From Clostridia bacterium (lineage in GTDB: Bacteria > Bacillota > UBA994 > PWPR01): a stretch of 16,806 nucleotides of DNA. The notes beneath the pieces are model-generated. The model worked only from the letters and a program-made list of their open reading frames with translations, was not told where the DNA came from and ran no database searches. The translations under genes and the position numbers were made by a program. Positions 1-6,307 of this stretch are shown here, in pieces (position 1 is the first letter of the stretch; each line of letters opens with the position of its first letter). The stretch covers positions 1 to 16,806 of the forward strand of contig PWPR01000093.1 of assembly GCA_003557085.1 (NCBI GenBank), given 5' to 3'.

Positions 1-298
1 ATATACTACCTTTATTCTATATAAAAAAAGTCAGTCATGCAAATTAAGTAAGTGTAATAGAAATCTTTATTATGTTAAAATAAACTAAACTACATAGCCA
101 TTACAATCCAATAGTTCTTCTTTGGCAAAGACTTTATTGGTCACAGGTATATACGAGAACAGATTTGTCTTTTAGGGTAGAGAAGAACTTCTTTTTATAA
201 GAAACATTGCTATCACGGGAGGATTCTTTTAATGGTAGCCTACTAAGTAATTAGAAAAGAACGTATGATTTAGTTAAATAAATCATATTAACATTATA
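1..298. other. Leading 298 bases without a recognisable gene
   Basis: AT-rich stretch with stops in all frames at short intervals. A good Shine-Dalgarno string (GGGAGG, 219-224) sits 7 bases before an ATG at 232, but that frame reads only MVAY before a stop, so any gene that began here is broken. A perfect inverted repeat lies at 264-287 and is listed separately. I see no tRNA, riboswitch or mobile element signature. Confidence 0.5.
264..287. repeat. Perfect 9-base inverted repeat
   Basis: Arms TATGATTTA (264-272) and TAAATCATA (279-287) are exact reverse complements with a 6-base spacer (GTTAAA). It is not followed by a T run, so it is a poor terminator. It could be an operator or the end of a decayed gene. 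Its half TATGATTTA also occurs in the FNR-like box at 6282-6299 (read on the minus strand), but the spacing of the two halves differs, so binding by the same regulator is doubtful. Confidence 0.5.
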
Positions 299-425
299 AT
301 GAAAGAAAATCAGATCATTGGCATTTTGACTAATAATCTTTCTTTTAGTTGTATCTAATAGTGCAGAAGATGGATATGCTGTAGAGGTTAAGAAAAGTCA
401 AGACCCGCTTCACATAATCATTTAA
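299..425 (+). pseudogene. Remnant of a small secreted or membrane protein gene
   Basis: An ATG at 299 opens a frame that soon stops. A one-base frame change near 326-330 gives a continuous 31-codon stretch (330-422, stop 423-425). It begins with a hydrophobic segment, LIIFLLVVSNSAEDGYAVEV, and continues charged (KKSQDP). This looks like the end of a signal peptide plus a short mature part after a frameshift and truncation. No family is recognisable, and chance cannot be excluded for so short a piece. An 8-base inverted repeat, AATCATTT-A-AAATGATT (416-432), covers its stop codon. Confidence 0.35.
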
Positions 426-508
426 AATGATTCATTTAGTCAGTTTTGGTTTAAAAATGTAATAAATGCTTGTGTAGTTGAATAATAATTTTTATATCAA
501 GTATTATT

Positions 509-517
509 TGATATAAT
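509..517 (+). promoter_or_regulatory. Extended -10 promoter of the small lipoprotein
   Basis: TGATATAAT: TG at 509-510 and a perfect TATAAT at 512-517, with no convincing -35 at 17 bases. Predicted transcription start is near 524. The Shine-Dalgarno GGAG lies at 537-540 and the GTG start at 549. Confidence 0.6.
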
Positions 518-548
518 AAGTAGAAATGAAAAGAATGGAGATGGGCTT

Positions 549-1031
549 GTGAAGAAAAAGATAAACATCCTTTTAATATTGTTACTAAGTTTGACATTGA
601 TATTAGTTGGGTGTGTAGAAGAAGAGGAAAAGACTATTGAAGAGTTAATGGCAGAAGAGGTAGATGTAATATTAGATATTTATGAGCAAGCGTACTTAAC
701 TCAAGATGCATACTTATTAGAAGATTATTTAGTAGCTACTTTAGTCATTAATGATGAACCAATTCCAAGAGAAGATTTTCTTGTTGTTTTTGATCATAAT
801 CTTAAAGAGCATTATAGTGAAATGGAAGGCTATGAATTAAAGAATAGAGAGTACCAGTTTTTTGAAGACAACAATAAAGTAGCTACTATTTCAGAAGAGT
901 ATATGTTAGTAGAAATTGATGGGTTTAACTTTGATGGGGTTTATGCTGATTTAATAATTTACTTTGAGTTAGTAGATGGAGATTGGATGCTGTATAGAAT
1001 TAGTGTATATGAAAAAGATCCTCATCAATAA
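549..1031 (+). CDS. Small predicted lipoprotein, possibly NTF2-like
   Basis: A 160-residue exported lipoprotein. Residues 1-22 are a lipoprotein signal: KKK, a long Leu/Ile core, then lipobox LVGC with Cys22 as the lipidated residue. It is followed by an acidic linker (EEEEKTIEE). The mature part (about 30-155) alternates helix-like and strand-like segments and ends DGDWMLYRISVYEKDP, a closing pattern common in NTF2/SnoaL-like folds. That fold is my inference from pattern, not a confident family match. The start is GTG, with GGAG 8 bases upstream. It is transcribed alone from the extended -10 at 509-517. Its neighbours on both sides are gene relics, so it may be the survivor of a group of lipoprotein genes. 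Function unknown. Confidence 0.75.
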   Translation: MKKKINILLILLLSLTLILVGCVEEEEKTIEELMAEEVDVILDIYEQAYLTQDAYLLEDYLVATLVINDEPIPREDFLVVFDHNLKEHYSEMEGYELKNREYQFFEDNNKVATISEEYMLVEIDGFNFDGVYADLIIYFELVDGDWMLYRISVYEKDPHQ

Positions 1032-1052
1032 AAGGTGAGAGTTTGGTTAGGC

Positions 1053-1414
1053 GTAAAGAAGAACTATATAAAAGTATTTATCTAAGCAATGTTGATAGTA
1101 GTAGTATTGATTCTTGGCACATGTAATGGTCAGGAAGAGAGAATTAGCAAAGACGAAATAATTGAAGAAGCTAGTTAGCAAGGGTTGACTTTATCGCAAA
1201 TGTAGGTAGCTTGTTAAGAGACCTGCATTTTATCGCAAGGGGTTACAGAGGTAGATAACCCTTTTTAAAAAACATAAACTTACGAATGTTGGAAAAAGTT
1301 TAGGCTTTGACAATTGGACCTACTGGTGCAGCCAAGACTTTAGATGCCTTTTTGGTCAATCAGAGAGCGAAGCAAGAGTTTAATAGTATGATACAATTTG
1401 TTACACTTTCTTGA
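1053..1414 (+). pseudogene. Decayed lipoprotein gene
   Basis: Read in one frame from 1053 the sequence gives VKKNYIKVFI, a stop (TAA 1083-1085), then AMLIVVVLILGTCNGQEE: a lysine-rich start, hydrophobic core and lipobox LGTC, so an obvious lipoprotein signal with one nonsense codon. The first codon is GTA where GTG would be expected. The frame carries on through further stops (1176, 1203, 1215) with coding-like pieces such as ETCILSQGVTEVDNPF. Near 1300 coding-like sequence moves to another frame (1304-1411, including GAAKTLDAFLVNQ), ending TGA at 1412-1414. Several nonsense changes plus at least one frameshift mark it as dead. TTTATCGCAA occurs twice, in phase, at 1190-1199 and 1229-1238. 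Family unknown. Confidence 0.6.
1389..1397 (+). promoter_or_regulatory. Extended -10 promoter of the DUF5680 gene
   Basis: TGATACAAT: TG at 1389-1390 and TACAAT at 1392-1397, inside the tail of the decayed lipoprotein gene. The predicted start near 1404 leaves a leader of about 40 bases before the ATG at 1444. No good -35 is seen. Confidence 0.45.
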
Positions 1415-1443
1415 ACCAGATGCTTCATTATAGGAGGGGAAGA

Positions 1444-1893
1444 ATGAATAGTGATTTGCTTAAGTTTATAGTTAAAGCAAAGAAGAGCACATATGCTTCC
1501 AGCAAGCAATTAATTGCTTCTTCAAGAATGAGTTCCAAAGACTTATACTTTGAGGAAAGTGATTATCGGTATCTAGACTCATACTTTGGAGATAAACATT
1601 TTGCTGGACAAGAAATAGTTTGGTACAAAGACAAAGCAGTATGGGGAATGAATTATGTAGGAAGAGTACTTGCAAAAGAAGCACCTCTTGGTTTTATTGA
1701 TTTTTTGAAAGAGTCATTACTCAAAGTAGATAAAAATAATCCATATAGGGGACCAGAAGAGTTCAAAAAAGGTGACTTTATGTATATGTGCAAATCATAT
1801 GGGAGAATTGATTTTTTTGATGGAAAAGAGATGATTATGTACAAGAATAAAGCAATTTATGAATTAGTCTTTAATGGTGGAAAAATAGAGTGA
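1444..1893 (+). CDS. DUF5680 domain protein
   Basis: A 149-residue soluble protein that is a DUF5680 domain along its whole length. Typical opening: LLKFIVKAKKSTYAS, followed by a variable loop and then SDYRYLDSYFGDKHFAGQEI, a conserved YKDKAVWGMNY segment, and YGRIDFFDGKEMIMYKNKAIYELVFNGG at the end. In other Bacillota this domain occurs alone or behind an XRE-type helix-turn-helix; no helix-turn-helix is present here. Biochemical role unknown. The frame is open from a TTG at 1411, but the ATG at 1444 is chosen because a strong GGAGGGG ribosome binding site (1433-1439) precedes it and the predicted transcript starts near 1404. No terminator separates it from the next gene, so partial read-through is possible. 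Confidence 0.8.
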   Translation: MNSDLLKFIVKAKKSTYASSKQLIASSRMSSKDLYFEESDYRYLDSYFGDKHFAGQEIVWYKDKAVWGMNYVGRVLAKEAPLGFIDFLKESLLKVDKNNPYRGPEEFKKGDFMYMCKSYGRIDFFDGKEMIMYKNKAIYELVFNGGKIE

Positions 1894-1924
1894 GCAAAAA
1901 TTTATACACAGATGGCTTGATTTT

Positions 1925-1933
1925 TGATAAAAT
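1925..1933 (+). promoter_or_regulatory. Extended -10 promoter of the CPBP-like gene
   Basis: TGATAAAAT: TG at 1925-1926 and TAAAAT at 1928-1933. Predicted start is near 1940, ahead of the GGGGAG ribosome binding site (1952-1957) and the ATG at 1965. Likely also drives the alpha/beta hydrolase gene behind it. Confidence 0.45.
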
Positions 1934-1964
1934 TGTTTTAAGTTAAATAGCGGGGAGATATTTT

Positions 1965-2852
1965 ATGAGTTTAGATAAAAGTACAGAAGAAAGAAATAAA
2001 TACTTGTTAATTTTTATACCTGTATTATTTGCATCCTTTCTATTAGAAATTATTGCATTACAGATACTTGGGACTATCCCATTATATTTAACTCTGATAA
2101 AGATAGGTTTGCTGGGGTATTACATGTCTACCAGTTTCTCAATGAAGTTTAAAAACTCAACACGGTTTTACTTACTACTAATTTTGGTTAATGTTTCTTT
2201 TTTAATATATAACTTCATGAGTTCAAGTGACTTATTCTTAAGGCTGTTTGATTCAAGTTCTTTTTCAACTCTTTATGGTGGCAATGTACTAATTAAGATG
2301 TTGGGAGCACTTTTAGTATTCTTCGTTTTAGTTTTTTCATTCCCAACACCTAAGAAAGCCCACATAGCAAAAGGTGAGGAATCTGCAGTTATTGATTTAG
2401 GAAAGTCTGATAGTTCTCTAAAGTGGAGCTATATTGCAATTCCTGCAGGTCTGCTAATGGGTTTGATCGGAGCTTTTTTAGTATTTTTAGATTCAACTAC
2501 TTTTCCTGATTTCAATAATTTAGGTGGGATTATATCCTCCTTACCAATAGTTATTGTATTGTCAATGATGAACTCTTTAGCTGAAGGAGTGATGTATAGA
2601 AGTGCCTTCGTTGCCTCGCTTAGAGACAGTATATCAAAAAAACAAATACTTATTGTTGCAAGTATTTTCTATGGAATATCACAGTTTCTTGAGATGCCAG
2701 GAGGATTTTTTGGAGTAGTTTTTGAATTAATTACAGGCTGGTTTATGACTAAAAGCATGTATGAAACAGAAGGATTCACTAACGCATGGAAAATGCATTT
2801 TATCAAAGATTTTATTATCTTTAGTTCACTTTTTGCAGTGACATTTTTATAA
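1965..2852 (+). CDS. CPBP-type intramembrane protease homologue with altered motifs
   Basis: A 295-residue polytopic membrane protein with about eight hydrophobic segments. The C-terminal half resembles the CPBP/ABI (CAAX-protease and bacteriocin-processing) family. Motif 1, normally EExxxR, reads EGVMYR (Glu207, Gly208, Arg212), so the second Glu is lost. Motif 2, normally FxxxH, reads YGISQ (Tyr236, Gln240), so the histidine is lost. Motif 3 is HFIKD (His278, Asp282) where HxxxN/D is usual. Family members cleave substrates in the membrane or act in bacteriocin immunity; with these changes this copy may be catalytically dead or very divergent. A charged loop (about 130-152) separates the two membrane halves. 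It precedes the alpha/beta hydrolase by 9 bases. The RBS GGGGAG is 7 bases before the ATG. Confidence 0.65.
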   Translation: MSLDKSTEERNKYLLIFIPVLFASFLLEIIALQILGTIPLYLTLIKIGLLGYYMSTSFSMKFKNSTRFYLLLILVNVSFLIYNFMSSSDLFLRLFDSSSFSTLYGGNVLIKMLGALLVFFVLVFSFPTPKKAHIAKGEESAVIDLGKSDSSLKWSYIAIPAGLLMGLIGAFLVFLDSTTFPDFNNLGGIISSLPIVIVLSMMNSLAEGVMYRSAFVASLRDSISKKQILIVASIFYGISQFLEMPGGFFGVVFELITGWFMTKSMYETEGFTNAWKMHFIKDFIIFSSLFAVTFL

Positions 2853-2861
2853 AGTTTAATC

Positions 2862-3884
2862 ATGAAGAAAACTGCAATTATTATCTTAGTATTAATATCA
2901 ATCATAATCACAGATGCTTTTGTCACATATACCCCAAAAGGAAAAGAGAATGGTATTTATAGCTTGGAAAAGGTAAGACTTGGAGATTATGATCAGTATA
3001 TTTTGATAAGAGGAGAGTCTGCTGATAACCCAATTATCTTATTCTTACATGGGGGCCCAGGGTATCCTCAAATTGGGTATGTTAGGAAGTATCAAAAATT
3101 GCTTGAAGAGAACTTCTTGGTTGTAAACTGGGATCAATTAGGTTCAGGTAAGTCTTATTCACTAGGGATAGATGAAAGTAACATGAATAGAGACTACTTT
3201 ATTCAAAATACAGTTCAATTAATAGAATATTTACTTGAAGAATATGAAAAGGAAACATTATTTTTGGTAGGGCACTCTTGGGGAAGTAATTTGGGAGTTC
3301 ATATAGCTAGTGAATACTCTCACTTACTAAATGGTTACCTTGGTGTGGGGCAAGTAGTAGACTCAGTTTTGCAAGAGCAAATTTCATACAATTATGCTTA
3401 TGATAGAGCTAAAGAAGATAATAATCAGAAAGCTATTAATGATTTAGAAAAGATAGGATTCCCGCCATATGAAAACCATGAAAAAGATGTCATGATTCAG
3501 CGTAAATGGCTTAATTATTATGATGGTGTGGAAATCAATATAAATACTTTGAGAGACTTATTTACTGGAGTAATATTTTATCCAGAGTATTCAATTATTG
3601 ATGGAATAAGATTTATTAAAGGTAATTACTTGACAAGAAGGACAATGTTTAACTCAACTAAAGATTATAATATGATAGAGAGCTATGCAGAGTTTATTAT
3701 ACCAATATATTTTGTTGCTGGGAGGCATGATTTTAATACACCGTCTTCACTTGTTAAAGATTATTTTAATATTATCAAAGCTCCACATAAGGAGTTCTTT
3801 TGGTTTGAAGAGTCTGCACATGACCCTCATTTTGAAGAAGTGGAGAAGTTTTATGATATACTACTAGAAATAACAAGTAAATAA
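2862..3884 (+). CDS. Alpha/beta hydrolase, prolyl-aminopeptidase-like (S33)
   Basis: A 340-residue alpha/beta-fold serine hydrolase with an uncleaved or signal-type N-terminal hydrophobic helix (residues 4-21), so probably membrane-anchored or exported. Oxyanion motif HGGPG is at 63-67, the nucleophile elbow GHSWGS holds Ser139 (137-142), the acid is Asp290 (AGRHD), and the base is His320 (ESAHDPHFEE). HGGPG plus GHSWG is the signature of proline iminopeptidase-type S33 enzymes, but the substrate cannot be read from the motifs; a peptide or ester is likely. A cap region (about 165-270) is rich in aromatic residues. No Shine-Dalgarno is seen before the ATG, and the gene starts 9 bases after the CPBP-like gene stops, which suggests translational coupling in one operon. 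Confidence 0.8.
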   Translation: MKKTAIIILVLISIIITDAFVTYTPKGKENGIYSLEKVRLGDYDQYILIRGESADNPIILFLHGGPGYPQIGYVRKYQKLLEENFLVVNWDQLGSGKSYSLGIDESNMNRDYFIQNTVQLIEYLLEEYEKETLFLVGHSWGSNLGVHIASEYSHLLNGYLGVGQVVDSVLQEQISYNYAYDRAKEDNNQKAINDLEKIGFPPYENHEKDVMIQRKWLNYYDGVEININTLRDLFTGVIFYPEYSIIDGIRFIKGNYLTRRTMFNSTKDYNMIESYAEFIIPIYFVAGRHDFNTPSSLVKDYFNIIKAPHKEFFWFEESAHDPHFEEVEKFYDILLEITSK

Positions 3885-3886
3885 AA

Positions 3887-3912
3887 TGCTATAAACAATA
3901 AAGTTCATAGCA
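3887..3912. terminator. Hairpin between convergent genes
   Basis: Arms TGCTATAAAC (3887-3896) and GTTCATAGCA (3903-3912) pair with one G-T type mismatch around a 6-base loop. It lies immediately outside the stop codons of the hydrolase gene (+) and the DUF454 gene (-). The T-rich tail is better on the minus strand (ATTTTATTT after the stem), so it probably ends the stress operon and may act both ways. Confidence 0.6.
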
Positions 3913-3914
3913 CC

Positions 3915-4283
3915 TTAATTTGTTACTTCTTTAGTTTCTTGAGACCAGATATAGTTTGATACAATAGTAGCTATAGAAAACATCATTATTCTGATGGTGA
4001 GACTATCTACAAAAAAGTATGCTGAAGTACTAATTGAAATCCATATTAGTGCAATGGCTCTTTTTTTAGTTTTTAAAGGAATTCCCTTACCAGATATAAA
4101 GTCGTTTACATAAGGTCCTAAAACTCTATGGTTGACAATGAAATCATAAAGCTTTTTAGAACTTCGCATAAAGCAATATAAAGAAATAAGAAGGAAGGGT
4201 GTAGTAGGTAAAACTGGCAGTACTACTCCCAATGAGCCAAGGAACAAACTAATAAAACCAACTATGAAAAAGAAAATTTTCAC
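3915..4283 (-). CDS. DUF454 / YbaN family inner membrane protein
   Basis: A 122-residue membrane protein of the DUF454 (YbaN) family. It shows the family's characteristic N-terminus: hydrophobic helix (2-17), then GSLGVVLPVLPTTPFLLISLYCF (about 17-39), followed by RSSKKLYDFIVNHRVLGPYVNDF and two further membrane helices (about 75-110). Molecular role unknown. It is the last gene of the minus-strand block, 38 bases behind the DUF438-hemerythrin gene, which suggests co-transcription with the di-iron proteins and perhaps a role linked to redox or respiration; that is inference by position. The start is GTG at 4281-4283, supported by GGGAGGGTG at 4288-4296. A hairpin follows directly after its stop. 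Confidence 0.8.
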   Translation of the reverse strand: MKIFFFIVGFISLFLGSLGVVLPVLPTTPFLLISLYCFMRSSKKLYDFIVNHRVLGPYVNDFISGKGIPLKTKKRAIALIWISISTSAYFFVDSLTIRIMMFSIATIVSNYIWSQETKEVTN

Positions 4284-4321
4284 TTTTCACCCTCCCACTT
4301 TTAGTCTGATTACCGCTAAGC

Positions 4322-5518
4322 TTATGACATTAATCTCTTTTCACCTGAGATCTCTTGAATAGGTTTAATATCTTGTGTAACTTCTAAGACACCTAAAAAT
4401 TTATTACTTGCATTTCTTACAGCAAAATAGCGAATGTAAACATACATATCACCCATTTTAATCCAAAAATCTTCATGGTCTTTCTTGCCACTCTCTAAAT
4501 CTTTAACAATCTCTTCAACTATGTGTACACTTGAAGGTGGGTGGCAATTGCTTACTTCACGACCTATTATAGTTTTTGGCCTAGCAAATATGCGTTCCTT
4601 TCCCTGTGAGAAATATCTAACTTTACCTTTTGCATCTACAAAAGTCATATCTAGAGGCAAGGTGTTTAGTAATGCGTTTACTTGCTCTGCGGTCATTGCA
4701 CCAGCATCAAATTGCACCATTCCAGCAGTGGTTGAATCACTCGGAACTGACTCTTGCGTGCTTTTAGCTTGCCATTTGATCTCAGGTTCAATCAAAAAGT
4801 AACCAAACTCATTGCTATTTTCCAGAATCTTTTGCCATTGAGAATCGTCTATGATATCCAAAACCATAGGTATTAGAATATTCTCTTCTTTAAATATCAT
4901 TTCCTTAATACCGTGGATAGCTGCATTTGCAACTTCACTTATTTCTTCTAATGATGCATTTTCATCTATTAGCTTAATAGTTTCTTTTATATCGGCCCTT
5001 ATTTCATCATCAACCCCCCACATTATTTTAGGTGGGGCAGTAATCTCAGCTGCTTCCATGTAAGGAAATATTAGGTTTTCTTTTCTCGCATAATGCTTGT
5101 CTATTCCTCTTAGTTTCTCAAATATTTCTTTAAGTTGAGAGATGTTTTCATTACTTAAATCACTAAGCAAAGGATTAACTTCATTTCTTAAGAGTTCTTC
5201 AATAGCTTCGTTTTCAAGACGCAAACTATGAATAGGATGTCCAGGTATGTCTTCATTATTTTTCACTTGATGAATCTCTTCAATTGATCCTTTGAATACT
5301 GCAGCATGTACATCACAAAGACGCTGGATCTCTTCAACTGGCATACCTTCCATAACTAATGCAGTTTCAAGCTTGGTTATTTCTGTAGCACTTACATCAG
5401 AAAAGTGCTCTTCAAACTCTGCTTTTACTGCATCGAAATCCTCACCATTATGAAGCTTCAGAATTAATTCTTTTAGTTTATTTTGTCTAAGTGTCTGGTT
5501 ATTAATAAATTCGCTCAT
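4322..5518 (-). CDS. DUF438 - hemerythrin (HHE) - PAS protein
   Basis: A 398-residue soluble protein with three parts. An N-terminal DUF438 helical domain (about 15-85) ends with the conserved LCDVHAAVFKGSI. A hemerythrin-like HHE domain (about 93-225) has His97, His142 (DKHYARKENLIFPY), His202 and the paired Glu211 (IHGIKEMIFKEENIL) as likely iron ligands. A C-terminal PAS-type domain (about 280-388) contains VDAKGKVRYFSQGKERIF and the NCHPPSS signature at 324-330. No kinase, cyclase or DNA-binding output domain is present, so it is either an oxygen or nitric oxide binding/scavenging protein or a sensor passing its signal by contact. It lies 43 bases downstream of ric, in the same probable operon, which favours a role in nitrosative or oxidative stress. 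A modest ribosome binding site (AAGGGG) precedes the ATG. Confidence 0.88.
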   Translation of the reverse strand: MSEFINNQTLRQNKLKELILKLHNGEDFDAVKAEFEEHFSDVSATEITKLETALVMEGMPVEEIQRLCDVHAAVFKGSIEEIHQVKNNEDIPGHPIHSLRLENEAIEELLRNEVNPLLSDLSNENISQLKEIFEKLRGIDKHYARKENLIFPYMEAAEITAPPKIMWGVDDEIRADIKETIKLIDENASLEEISEVANAAIHGIKEMIFKEENILIPMVLDIIDDSQWQKILENSNEFGYFLIEPEIKWQAKSTQESVPSDSTTAGMVQFDAGAMTAEQVNALLNTLPLDMTFVDAKGKVRYFSQGKERIFARPKTIIGREVSNCHPPSSVHIVEEIVKDLESGKKDHEDFWIKMGDMYVYIRYFAVRNASNKFLGVLEVTQDIKPIQEISGEKRLMS

Positions 5519-5561
5519 TGCTATACCCCTTATATAATGTATTTAGGTTATTAAAGGCAAC

Positions 5562-6227
5562 CTATAATCTTTTGTGTAAAATATTGTTTTCTAAGTGAAT
5601 GTGATTAAATATGTCCTTTTCCATTTCTTCCAATTTAGCATAGAGTTTCTCGTAGGTTGCACACCCATCTTTTGGAACTGTATAATCTTGTGATGTAATT
5701 CTTAGCTTCTTTAAGATATCACCAGCTACATCATGTTCATCTTCAACTTCATTTATTACATTTTTACTGTTGCTATCATCATTTAATATTGATGGATAAA
5801 GGGTTACTTCTTCTTTGATTAAATGTTGTTCCAATTCTGTTTTTAGAGAGTGGAATAATTTGTGAATCTCAAAAAGTTCAGGATTTTTACCACCGTGAGC
5901 CCTCAATACTGCATTAGCTAAATCACTTATATGAGGTAAATTTTTATAAAGATAGCTGTGATGGGCATTGACAATGTATTCAATTAATAATGGTGTTTCC
6001 ATATTAAGAAAGTCTTTTTGACTACCTAAGTCTTTTGTTGCATCCTGAAAAGCTCTAAGATTTACAAGCATTCTGTCTAAATCAAGGTCAGCTTCAGCAA
6101 TTGCTACTTCTAAAGTTCTGTCTCCACTGCAGCAATAATCAATATTGTAAGCATTAAAAATTTGAGTAGTTTTTGGTATGTGGGCAACGATTTCTCCAAG
6201 TGTTAAATTTTTATTTATTCTAAGCAT
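5562..6227 (-). CDS. ric: Iron-sulfur cluster repair di-iron protein Ric (ScdA/YtfE)
   Basis: A 221-residue cytoplasmic di-iron protein that helps restore Fe-S clusters damaged by nitric oxide or oxidants. The N-terminal ScdA_N domain (1-60) carries the double cysteine motif YCC at 31-33 (here DYCCSGDRTL; a Gly is commoner where Ser34 stands). The hemerythrin-like part (about 80-215) shows all six ligands at spacings matching E. coli YtfE: His90, His135, Glu139, His165, His209, Glu213. Length equals that of YtfE (220). The ATG is supported by AAAGGAG 8 bases upstream. Upstream lie an extended -10 (6256-6264) and an FNR-like box (6282-6299), so direct control by the adjacent regulator is likely. 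First gene of a probable ric-DUF438-DUF454 operon. Confidence 0.93.
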   Translation of the reverse strand: MLRINKNLTLGEIVAHIPKTTQIFNAYNIDYCCSGDRTLEVAIAEADLDLDRMLVNLRAFQDATKDLGSQKDFLNMETPLLIEYIVNAHHSYLYKNLPHISDLANAVLRAHGGKNPELFEIHKLFHSLKTELEQHLIKEEVTLYPSILNDDSNSKNVINEVEDEHDVAGDILKKLRITSQDYTVPKDGCATYEKLYAKLEEMEKDIFNHIHLENNILHKRL

Positions 6228-6255
6228 TAGTTTGCTCCTTTCACTTTCTATAAAA

Positions 6256-6264
6256 ATATTAACA
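6256..6264 (-). promoter_or_regulatory. Extended -10 promoter of ric
   Basis: On the minus strand the sequence reads TGTTAATAT: TG at 6264-6263 and TAATAT at 6261-6256. There is no -35 hexamer, which fits a promoter needing an activator. Predicted transcription start is near 6249, leaving a leader of about 20 bases containing the AAAGGAG site. Confidence 0.55.
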
Positions 6265-6281
6265 AAAAGAGCAGTAGCAAG

Positions 6282-6299
6282 ATGTGATTTAAATCATAT
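6282..6299 (-). promoter_or_regulatory. FNR-like operator upstream of ric
   Basis: Near-perfect 18-base palindrome with core TGATTTAAATCA (6285-6296). It matches the FNR consensus TTGAT-N4-ATCAA at four of five bases in each half (GTGAT-TTAA-ATCAT). Its centre (6290.5) is about 41.5 bases upstream of the ric start predicted from the -10 element, the class II position used for activation. It lies between the regulator gene's stop (6308) and ric, so the Fe-S regulator encoded next door is the obvious ligand. Confidence 0.65.
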
Positions 6300-6307
6300 T
6301 TAGTAAA

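Noticed and set aside
1021..1042. Hairpin behind the small lipoprotein gene
   Set aside because: Only six pairs, one of them a wobble (CTCATC with GGTGAG), with no T tail.
1190..1238. TTTATCGCAA direct repeat as an integration or duplication mark
   Set aside because: Only ten bases, two copies in phase within a dead reading frame; more likely a residue of repeated codons than an att site.
4485..5063. Open frames on the plus strand inside the DUF438 gene
   Set aside because: They are mirror frames of a well-supported coding sequence, with no ribosome binding sites or protein-like composition.
5519..5561. Promoter between ric and the DUF438 gene (TTGCCT, 17 bases, TTATAT on the minus strand)
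   Set aside because: The predicted start would fall in the ribosome binding site of the DUF438 gene, so co-transcription with ric is more likely.
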